Source: Thermoplasmata archaeon
Lineage (GTDB): Archaea > Thermoplasmatota > E2 > DHVEG-1 > B18-G2
Assembly (NCBI GenBank): GCA_003651105.1
Contig: QMTN01000031.1
Location: 1 to 5,787, forward strand
Reading direction: 5' to 3'
DNA length: 5,787 bases
Part shown: in pieces, positions 1 through 5,787 of the stretch
How positions within the stretch are numbered: the first letter of the stretch is position 1
Layout of the letters: each line of letters opens with the position of its first letter
Made by a program: the position numbers and the translations under genes
The notes under the pieces: generated by a model
What the model was told of the DNA's origin: nothing
What the model saw: only the letters and a program-made list of their open reading frames with translations
Database searches by the model: none

Positions 1-2
1 TG

Positions 3-173
3 AAGAGCGTCGCGAACATCACAAGGAGGGATGTCGAGGAATTCCTGAAGGTAGCGGAGGAGATCCCGATAAAGCCAGAGGTGAGGGTATTCAGGCTCGA
101 GGAAGCAAACGATGCTCTGCTGATGCTGAAGCGCGGGATGTACAGGGGAGCTGGTGTGCTGAGGATAGGTTGA
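3..173 (+). CDS. Zinc-dependent alcohol dehydrogenase-like protein, C-terminal end (partial, 5' end outside window)
   Basis: Only the last 56 codons are visible, read in the frame that closes at TGA 171-173. The visible residues start KSVANITRRDVEEFLKVAEE and end in GAGVLRIG. In zinc-dependent medium-chain alcohol dehydrogenases the 'SvaNlTR.D..efL' stretch lies in the C-terminal part, and a terminal segment of the form 'leeAneAL..lk.g...Ga.VLri' follows; here it reads LEEANDALLMLKRG then GAGVLRIG. Such enzymes oxidise alcohols or reduce aldehydes with NAD(P) in the cytoplasm. The zinc ligands and the Rossmann fold would lie upstream, so substrate and metal content cannot be judged. The gene ends about 37 bases before the DP1 gene on the same strand; co-transcription is possible, but no functional link to replication is apparent. 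An identity as a related quinone oxidoreductase-type MDR protein is less likely. Confidence 0.8.
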   Translation, partial: KSVANITRRDVEEFLKVAEEIPIKPEVRVFRLEEANDALLMLKRGMYRGAGVLRIG

Positions 174-210
174 TAAACTTCCAGACCATTTAGAGCCTCG
201 CCTCGACGTG
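174..210 (+). promoter_or_regulatory. Short spacer before the PolD operon with weak promoter-like elements
   Basis: This 37-base gap lies between the dehydrogenase stop and the chosen DP1 start. It holds no purine-rich Shine-Dalgarno sequence at the usual distance from GTG 208, ATG 211 or ATG 217. A weak AT-rich patch, TTTAGA at about 190-195, lies roughly 26 bases before ATG 217, the spacing expected for an archaeal TATA box feeding a leaderless transcript. A second patch, GATAAACTT (172-180), overlaps the dehydrogenase stop. Neither matches the TATA consensus well, so read-through from upstream is equally possible. Confidence 0.25.
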
Positions 211-1710
211 ATGGGGATGAAAGAGGTAGTCAGGTTGTTTTCAGAGAAGGGTATACTCGTTGACCCCGATGCACTCGATTATATCTCTTCAAAGGAGAAT
301 CCCCTCGAGTTTGCCAAGGATCTGTTAACCAAGCTCTCGGATTCATCCCTTGTTCTAACCCTGGAAGATATAAAGAGCATGGAAGGAGGGAGCAAGGAAG
401 AAGAGGAAATAACAGAGGTGTTCAATGAGATTCCGGTCGGAACCGGTGAGAAAGTTATGGCAAGGGAATACGATGCAGAGGTCAAGATAATAAAGGATGT
501 AACCGGTAGGGTATCATGCAGGGGAGAGGTGGAGGATTTTGCAAAGCTCTTCAACAGTAGATATCAGAAGATCAGGAATATCTTTGGTTCGCAGAGGAGG
601 GGGCTGAGGAATCCGATACCTTTGAAGAAACTCAGGGATGGGAAGATAAAGGAGGCTCAGGTGATAGGGATGGTCAAGGATGTCAGGACCACCCAGAAAG
701 GGTACAGGATCATAGAGTTGGAGGATGAGGAGGATACGATAACGGTTTTGGTTCCAAAGGATGATCCCCTCCTTTACCAACAGTCTCAGGAGATAGTGTA
801 TGATGAGGTGATAAGCTTGAGAATAACATCTGGAAGGAATGGCCTTTTCATAGCTCAGAGCATATCCTATCCAGATATCAGCATCACCCACAAGAAGAAT
901 AAAGCTGAGATACCCGTCTATGTGGCTTTCCTATCGGATACCCATATAGGGAGTAATAAGTTCATGAGGGAAGAGTGGAACAAGATGATAAGGTGGTTGA
1001 ATGGAGAGATAGGAAATTCTAGGCAGAGGGATGTTGCAAGGAAGATCAAGTACATCATCATGCCAGGAGATATCGTGGATGGGGTTGGAGTATATCCAGG
1101 TCAGGATAAGGAACTGGATGTAACCGATGTTTACAAGCAGTACGAGTTGCTATCTAAGGAGCTTGAGAGGATACCGGACCATATCACCATCATCTTACAG
1201 CCTGGAAATCATGATGCGGTTAGGCCTGCGGAACCCCAACCCGCTCTGGAGAAGGAGATCCAAGATCTCTTCTCTGGAAAGGAGTACATCTTCGTTGGAA
1301 ATCCATGCTACCTTTCCATCCATGGGGTCGAAATCCTATCATACCATGGGCAGAGCCTTCTGGATTTCTCAACGAATATACCCAATCTAAGATACAACCA
1401 ACCCATAGAGGTGATGAAGATAGCCCTGAAAAAAAGACATCTTGCACCAATCTATGGAGGACACACTCCAATAGCACCAGAGCATGAGGATTATATGGTT
1501 ATAGATAGGATTCCTGATATATTTGTGACCGGTCACGTTCATGTATCTGCGATAGGAGAATACAGGGGCGTTACCCTGATAAATGCCTCAGCCTGGCAGG
1601 CGCAAACCAATTATCAGAAGATGATGAACTTTGTACCTGATCCAGCCAAGCTACCGGTGGTTGATCTGAGGAGTGGGAATGCCACATCTATGGATTTCAA
1701 CGTGGTTTGA
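211..1710 (+). CDS. polB: DNA polymerase D small subunit DP1 (3'-5' exonuclease subunit)
   Basis: This is the small subunit of archaeal family D DNA polymerase, which supplies proofreading exonuclease activity and holds the large subunit DP2 in the replisome. Residue numbers count ATG 211 as 1 (499 aa). Residues 1-45 look like the small helical N-terminal domain, followed by a short acidic linker (about 50-75). A conserved segment around 85-135 (AEVKIIKDVTGR, LFNSRYQKIRNIFGS) leads to an OB-fold at about 145-229. The calcineurin-like (Mre11-type) phosphoesterase domain starts near 236. Its metal-site motifs are all present: Asp243-x-His245, Gly286-Asp287 with Asp290, Gly-Asn333-His334-Asp, His379 (SYHGQ), His418 (GGHTP) and Gly-His442-Val-His444. 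The exonuclease should therefore be active, unlike the inactivated eukaryotic B-subunits related to it. GTG 208, ATG 211 and ATG 217 are all possible starts; 211 is preferred as the first ATG, and no ribosome binding site decides it. At about 500 aa it is shorter than the roughly 600-aa Thermococcales proteins, mainly in the linker. The stop codon abuts the DP2 start. Confidence 0.97.
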   Translation: MGMKEVVRLFSEKGILVDPDALDYISSKENPLEFAKDLLTKLSDSSLVLTLEDIKSMEGGSKEEEEITEVFNEIPVGTGEKVMAREYDAEVKIIKDVTGRVSCRGEVEDFAKLFNSRYQKIRNIFGSQRRGLRNPIPLKKLRDGKIKEAQVIGMVKDVRTTQKGYRIIELEDEEDTITVLVPKDDPLLYQQSQEIVYDEVISLRITSGRNGLFIAQSISYPDISITHKKNKAEIPVYVAFLSDTHIGSNKFMREEWNKMIRWLNGEIGNSRQRDVARKIKYIIMPGDIVDGVGVYPGQDKELDVTDVYKQYELLSKELERIPDHITIILQPGNHDAVRPAEPQPALEKEIQDLFSGKEYIFVGNPCYLSIHGVEILSYHGQSLLDFSTNIPNLRYNQPIEVMKIALKKRHLAPIYGGHTPIAPEHEDYMVIDRIPDIFVTGHVHVSAIGEYRGVTLINASAWQAQTNYQKMMNFVPDPAKLPVVDLRSGNATSMDFNVV

Positions 1711-4700
1711 ATGAGGGAGGATCTGCTGAAGAAGGATGTGGAGAGATACTTCGAGCTCATCCAGGCAGAGGTTGATAGATGCTACAAGGTTGCAAGAAAT
1801 GCAAGAAGCAAGGGACTGGATCCATCCACCGATGTGGAGATACCTCAGGCCAAGGATCTCGCCGCAAGGGTTGAGGAGCTGGTTGGACCAGAAGGTATAG
1901 CATGCAGAATCAGGGAGCTTGACAGGAAGCTGGGCGATAGAGAGATTGTAGCTATCGAGATTGCCAGGGAGATAGCGAGGGAGGAGGTGAAGAGGCATGG
2001 AAGAGTAGATAAGGCGATAGAGCAGGCGGTGAGAACGGGACTGGCGATAATAACTGAAGGTGTTCTGGTTGCGCCCATCGAGGGGATAGCCTCGATAAAG
2101 ATAGGGAGGAATGATGATGGAACGAGGTACGTCGATATCTATTTCTCTGGTCCAATAAGGAGTGCAGGTGGAACCGGGCAGGCGATGAGCGTACTGCTTG
2201 CGGATGTGGTAAGGAGGGATCTTGGGATAGATAGATACAAACCCACCAGGGGAGAGATAGAGAGGTTCAAGGAAGAGATACCTCTGTACAAGAGGGTTCA
2301 GCATCTCCAGTATCTTCCTTCGCCAGACGAGATAGAGCTCATCGTTGCAAACTGTCCGGTATGCATAAATGGAGAAGGAACAGAGAAGGAGGAGGTGACG
2401 GGTTACAGAGACCTGCCGAGGGTTGAAACAAATAGATTGAGGGGAGGGGCTTGCTTGGTGATAGCTGAAGGTCTGTGCCTCAAGGCGCCAAAGATCTTGA
2501 AGCATGTATCGAGGTTGAAGATAGAGGGATGGGAATTTCTTGAGAGGTTTGTTGGAAAGGATGTAGATAATGAGGATGATGTTGATGATTCATCCGCAAG
2601 ATATCTTGGAGAGGTGATAGCGGGCAGACCTGTGCTGTCCCATCCTTCTAGGAAGGGTGGGTTCAGGTTGAGGTATGGTAGGTGCAGATCCTGTGGTCTC
2701 GCATCTACCGCTATTCATCCAGCGGTCATGTATCTCTTGGATGGATTCATAGCGGTGGGAACCCAGATGAAGGTCGAGAGACCTGGAAAGGGAACCATAG
2801 GAAATCCGTGCGATGAGATAGATGGCCCTCTCGTCCTTCTCAAAAATGGAGATCTTGTAAAGGTTGAAGATGTTGATAAGGCGAGGGAGATAAAGGATGA
2901 GGTGGAGGAGATAGTTGATCTTGGGGAGATCTTGATACCTTATGGAGAGTTCGTTGAGAATAATACAAATCTCCTTCCGAGCAGTTACTGCTACGAATGG
3001 TGGGTGCAGGAGCTTCAGAGGAAGCTTGGAATAGAGTGTGATCCCAGAGATTACGGAAGCGTTGTTGAGAGCGATGAGAGGACGAGGGATATCCTGAAGG
3101 AGAAGATCGGGAAGGATATAGATTTGAAGAAACCAGATGAGTTCACCGCTTTCAAGATATCAGAGCTATTCGATGTACCCCTCCATCCGATCTATACTCT
3201 GTTCTGGCATGATCTGAGCAGGGATGATGTGCTCTACCTGGTAAAATTCGTCAGGAAGAATCTGGAGATCGAGAGAAAGGATCAAAGGATTACCTTGATA
3301 CTGCCGTTTGATGAAAGGTTGAGAGATATCTTCATAGATCTCGGTCTGGAGTACAGGCTTTCAGATAATCGCCTCAGGATATCCAGTTTTCCCTACACCC
3401 TGATCAGGTCGTGTGGATTAGATGTAGAGGATGGTAAGGTAGTGGAAAGAGTAGCTTTTGAGAAGGTGGAGGAGTTATATTCCAGTGATATACCCGTTGT
3501 CGATTTCGTATCCAAGCTATCCGGCGTGAAGGTTAGGGAGAAGGCACCGACGAGGATAGGAGCGAGGATGGGGAGACCTGAGAAGGCTTCGCCTAGAAGG
3601 ATGCGCCCGCCTCCGCACGTTCTGTTTCCGGTTGGTAATTATGGAGGTAATCAGAGGTTGATAAACTCGGCAGCTGAGAAGGGAAAGATAAAGGTTGAGG
3701 TCGGTCTGAGAAGATGCCCGAGGTGCTGGAAGGTAACGCACAGAACTTTCTGTGAGTGTGGAGAGCATACAATCAGCTTGGGCAAGGTTGTTGAAAGAGA
3801 GATCGATCTGAAGGAGGAGCTGAAGAGATCTGCTGAGAAGCTTGGGATAGGTGTACTTCCGGATAGTATAAAGGGGGTGATAGGAACAATATCCAAGGAG
3901 AAGACACCTGAACCTTTGGAGAAAGGTATCCTGAGAGCGATGCATGGCATCTTCGTTTTCAAGGATGGAACAACAAGGTTTGATATGACGGATGCTCCAT
4001 TGACGCATTTCAGACCATGCGAGATAGGTGTATCTGTTGAGAAACTCAGGGAGCTTGGATATGAGAGGGACTTTGAGGGAAAGGAACTCGAGAGGGAAGA
4101 TCAGATATGCGAGCTCAAGGTACAGGATATAATAATCTCTGAGGATTGTGCGGATTACCTGATAAAGGTATCGAGGTTCGTTGACGATCTGCTCGAGAGG
4201 TTTTATGGGATGGAGAGGTTCTACAACATCAGGAAAAGAGAGGATCTCATAGGTCATCTGGTCATAGGACTTGCTCCCCACACCTCGAGTGGCGTGGTCG
4301 GAAGGATAATAGGTTTCACGCCCGCCCAGGTATGCTTTGCGCACCCGTTTTACCATGCAGCTAAGAGGAGGAACTGCGATGGTGATGAGGATTCTGTCAT
4401 GCTCCTGCTCGATGCGCTCCTCAACTTCTCCCTATCTTACATACCAGAGAAGAGAGGAGGAAGGATGGATGTACCCTTGATCCTTGCTACCAAGATAGAT
4501 CCGAGGGAGATAGATAAGGAGGCACACAACATAGATGCGCTCTTCAGGTATCCTCTGGATTTCTATGAGGCTACGCTTAAGTTCTCGCATCCGAAGGAAG
4601 TTGAGGAGATCATGGATCTCGTCTCCCACAGATTAGGTACTTTTCTGCAGTATGGTCACCTTGGTTTCACCCACGATACCAAGAACATCTCGGAAGGTCC

Positions 4701-5124
4701 AAGAACATCTGCCTACAAAACCCTGGATACGACGATGGAAAAGATAGATGCGCAGTTGAGGCTTGGCAAGCTCATAAGAGCTGTGGATGAGAGCGATGTT
4801 GCCAGAAAGGTTCTGGAGAAACACTTCCTCCCGGATATCTTGGGAAACCTAAGGGCTTTCAGCAAGCAGAGCATAAGATGTCCATCATGCAACACCATTT
4901 ATAGGAGGATCCCTCTCAAGGGAATATGTCCGAGGTGTGGAGGCAAGCTAACCCTGACGGTTCACAAGAAATCGGTGGAGAAGTACCTTGATATCTCAAA
5001 GTCCCTCGCGGATAAGTACAACCTACCTAGATATGCGAGACAGAGGTTATTACTAGTTGAAAAGTCGATAAGGTCTCTATTCGGAGAGGAAAAGAGGGTG
5101 AGGAACCTCTTCGATTTCGAATAA
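1711..5124 (+). CDS. polC: DNA polymerase D large subunit DP2 (catalytic subunit)
   Basis: This is the catalytic subunit of archaeal PolD, which performs template-directed DNA synthesis at the fork. It is 1137 aa, within the usual range for intein-free DP2. The N-terminus (YFELIQAEVDRCYKVARNAR) and the SGPIRSAGGTGQA signature (146-157) are typical. NCPVCINGEGTE (214-225), RVETNRLRGGACLVIAEGL (237-255) and RLRYGRCRSCGLA (319-331) follow. APTRIGARMGRPEKA (612-626) precedes a zinc-binding module with Cys669, Cys672, Cys681 and Cys683. The polymerase core has the motif Asn888-Cys-Asp890-Gly-Asp892-Glu-Asp894. These residues match the metal-binding site of the two double-psi beta-barrels that PolD shares with multisubunit RNA polymerases. 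A second four-cysteine module lies near the end (Cys1057, Cys1060, Cys1073, Cys1076). The last residues, VRNLFDFE, sit where a PCNA-interacting peptide is expected but fit the consensus poorly. The catalytic motif, a common intein insertion site, is uninterrupted. ATG 1711 follows the DP1 TGA with no gap and no clear Shine-Dalgarno sequence, which suggests translation by coupling to DP1. Confidence 0.98.
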   Translation: MREDLLKKDVERYFELIQAEVDRCYKVARNARSKGLDPSTDVEIPQAKDLAARVEELVGPEGIACRIRELDRKLGDREIVAIEIAREIAREEVKRHGRVDKAIEQAVRTGLAIITEGVLVAPIEGIASIKIGRNDDGTRYVDIYFSGPIRSAGGTGQAMSVLLADVVRRDLGIDRYKPTRGEIERFKEEIPLYKRVQHLQYLPSPDEIELIVANCPVCINGEGTEKEEVTGYRDLPRVETNRLRGGACLVIAEGLCLKAPKILKHVSRLKIEGWEFLERFVGKDVDNEDDVDDSSARYLGEVIAGRPVLSHPSRKGGFRLRYGRCRSCGLASTAIHPAVMYLLDGFIAVGTQMKVERPGKGTIGNPCDEIDGPLVLLKNGDLVKVEDVDKAREIKDEVEEIVDLGEILIPYGEFVENNTNLLPSSYCYEWWVQELQRKLGIECDPRDYGSVVESDERTRDILKEKIGKDIDLKKPDEFTAFKISELFDVPLHPIYTLFWHDLSRDDVLYLVKFVRKNLEIERKDQRITLILPFDERLRDIFIDLGLEYRLSDNRLRISSFPYTLIRSCGLDVEDGKVVERVAFEKVEELYSSDIPVVDFVSKLSGVKVREKAPTRIGARMGRPEKASPRRMRPPPHVLFPVGNYGGNQRLINSAAEKGKIKVEVGLRRCPRCWKVTHRTFCECGEHTISLGKVVEREIDLKEELKRSAEKLGIGVLPDSIKGVIGTISKEKTPEPLEKGILRAMHGIFVFKDGTTRFDMTDAPLTHFRPCEIGVSVEKLRELGYERDFEGKELEREDQICELKVQDIIISEDCADYLIKVSRFVDDLLERFYGMERFYNIRKREDLIGHLVIGLAPHTSSGVVGRIIGFTPAQVCFAHPFYHAAKRRNCDGDEDSVMLLLDALLNFSLSYIPEKRGGRMDVPLILATKIDPREIDKEAHNIDALFRYPLDFYEATLKFSHPKEVEEIMDLVSHRLGTFLQYGHLGFTHDTKNISEGPRTSAYKTLDTTMEKIDAQLRLGKLIRAVDESDVARKVLEKHFLPDILGNLRAFSKQSIRCPSCNTIYRRIPLKGICPRCGGKLTLTVHKKSVEKYLDISKSLADKYNLPRYARQRLLLVEKSIRSLFGEEKRVRNLFDFE

Positions 5125-5135
5125 GTTTTTAATCT
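5117..5135 (+). promoter_or_regulatory. Putative archaeal BRE/TATA promoter overlapping the DP2 stop codon; T-run could also aid termination
   Basis: The sequence TCGAATAAGTTTTTAATCT has a purine-rich BRE-like part (GAATAAG) followed by a TATA-like part (TTTTTAAT). The AT-rich core is centred near 5129, about 26-27 bases before ATG 5156, the spacing at which an archaeal promoter would start transcription on the start codon itself and give a leaderless mRNA. The element begins inside the last DP2 codons. The run of five T (5126-5130) just after the stop is also the kind of oligo-T that can end archaeal transcripts, so it may separate the PolD operon from the next gene. Assignment is by pattern and spacing only. 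Confidence 0.5.
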
Positions 5136-5155
5136 TGTGATCGATATATAATTGA

Positions 5156-5787
5156 ATGCAAAGGTTCTGCATCCTAGCTCTTCTGATAATGCTCTCTCCA
5201 ACAACCTTGATTTATGAGGTTAAGAACCCTTACTCCATGGTTGATGAGATCCACAGAGTCGTGGAGATACCTCCCCTATCCGATTACTGGATAAGGATAT
5301 CTGCAGATAATCTTGAGATCGATGAAAAGGGTTTCAGCTTTGCAAGATGTCTTTCCTTGAAGAAGGAAAAGGCACTGGCAAAGGCGCCAGCTTGGATACG
5401 GGCTGAGCTTGCAAACAGATTAAGAGAGGTCAGCGATGATTACGCGGATCTGATTCTATCCCTGGATAGGAGGTATGTTGATGAGGTTGCCTTTTCCATG
5501 GTCTCATCGCCAACCGGAAAGATACCATCTGTAGAGGTCCTGAGGAGGAACGCCCTCTCGATCTACGAGATCGATGAGGATCTGGAATTCGTCGATGTAG
5601 TAGATTTGGAGATGGATTCAATGGAGTACAAATCTACCTTGAGATACAGGGTGATGGATGATGGAAGAGAGGAGACGGTCTTAACTCCATTCGACATCTA
5701 TTACTGGTACGTTGTTAGTCCGAGGATAGGTTATGAGGATCCAGAGATGGTATATGGATACTTCTGGAGAGAGTATGTGATGTACCA
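5156..5787 (+). CDS. Putative secreted transglutaminase-like family protein, N-terminal part (3' end outside window)
   Basis: An open frame runs from ATG 5156 to the window edge (210 codons visible, no stop). The first residues, MQRFCILALLIMLSPTTLIY, have one basic residue followed by a hydrophobic stretch, fitting a short signal peptide or membrane anchor, so export is likely. The mature part contains W80, then YADLIL (96-101), RYVDEVAFSM (106-115), NALSIYEIDEDLEFVDVVDL, IYYWYVVSPR (181-190) and FWREYVMY (203-210). This order matches, from memory, the region before the catalytic domain in archaeal transglutaminase-like proteins of the papain-like fold. The Cys-His-Asp catalytic core would lie downstream and cannot be checked; the protein could be a peptidase or a non-enzymatic surface protein. 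No ribosome binding site precedes the ATG, which agrees with a leaderless transcript. The next in-frame ATG (5189) would remove the hydrophobic leader and is less attractive. The gene follows DP2 by 31 bases but probably has its own promoter. Confidence 0.6.
   Translation, partial: MQRFCILALLIMLSPTTLIYEVKNPYSMVDEIHRVVEIPPLSDYWIRISADNLEIDEKGFSFARCLSLKKEKALAKAPAWIRAELANRLREVSDDYADLILSLDRRYVDEVAFSMVSSPTGKIPSVEVLRRNALSIYEIDEDLEFVDVVDLEMDSMEYKSTLRYRVMDDGREETVLTPFDIYYWYVVSPRIGYEDPEMVYGYFWREYVMY

Noticed and set aside
1651..2505. 284-codon minus-strand open frame across the DP1/DP2 junction
   Set aside because: It lies fully opposite the clearly coding DP1 and DP2 frames, its translation has no recognisable domain, and its composition (many Ser, Leu, Pro, Tyr) is what the complement of purine-rich coding DNA gives.
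3517..4356. 279-codon minus-strand open frame inside DP2
   Set aside because: It is opposite conserved DP2 segments including APTRIGARMGRPEKA and a zinc module; the reading is a by-product of the strong purine bias of the coding strand.
4681..4710. Direct repeat AAGAACATCT at 4681-4690 and 4701-4710
   Set aside because: Only two copies inside conserved DP2 coding sequence, read in different frames; no array or mobile-element feature accompanies them, so chance is sufficient.
5141..5155. TCGATATATAATTGA as a TATA box for the gene at 5156
   Set aside because: The TATATA core is only about 10 bases before the ATG. An archaeal start 26 bases downstream would fall inside the gene, so TTTTTAAT at 5126-5133 fits better.
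5430..5621. 63-codon minus-strand open frame in the last gene
   Set aside because: The plus-strand frame from 5156 remains open throughout with family-like motifs, whereas this frame is short and low in complexity.
1..5787. tRNA, rRNA, CRISPR array, insertion sequence or attachment site
   Set aside because: No terminal inverted repeats, no regularly spaced repeats, and no tRNA- or rRNA-like stretch were seen; almost every base is accounted for by the four coding frames and short spacers.

Overview
The window is a compact, all-plus-strand piece of an archaeal genome. Its core is the complete two-gene locus for the archaeal replicative DNA polymerase D (PolD): the small proofreading subunit DP1 (start about 211, ends 1710) and the large catalytic subunit DP2 (1711-5124). 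PolD is confined to archaea and absent from the classical Crenarchaeota. The source is therefore a euryarchaeote, or one of the PolD-bearing non-crenarchaeal lineages such as Korarchaeota, Bathyarchaeia, Thaumarchaeota, Asgard or DPANN. Arginine is written mostly as AGG/AGA and isoleucine often as ATA, and the coding strand is purine-rich. This is the style of a thermophile, but the exact lineage cannot be fixed from this window.

Layout: bases 3-173 are the last 56 codons of a zinc-dependent alcohol dehydrogenase-like protein. A spacer of about 37 bases follows, with no convincing Shine-Dalgarno sequence, and then DP1. DP2 starts on the base directly after the DP1 stop codon (TGA then ATG, no gap). 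After DP2 a 31-base spacer carries an archaeal promoter-like element that begins inside the last codons of DP2. The final gene runs from 5156 past the window edge. It looks like a secreted protein of the archaeal transglutaminase-like family, and only its N-terminal 210 residues are visible.

How the genes work together: DP1 and DP2 form the PolD heterodimer or its higher oligomers. DP2 carries the two-barrel polymerase site (Asn888-x-Asp890-x-Asp892) and DP1 carries the Mre11-like 3'-5' exonuclease; both catalytic centres look intact. The zero-gap junction points to one transcript and coupled translation of the two subunits. The flanking dehydrogenase and transglutaminase-like genes have no evident link to replication, and no orc1/cdc6 or recombinase gene is visible beside the polymerase.

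I found no RNA gene, CRISPR array, mobile element, intein or frameshift. The window is mostly ordinary core housekeeping DNA. The points that merit a second look are an extra CxxC pair in DP2, a degenerate C-terminal PCNA-binding motif in DP2, the shortened DP1 linker, and a promoter placed over the DP2 stop codon. I do not see a new biological system here.
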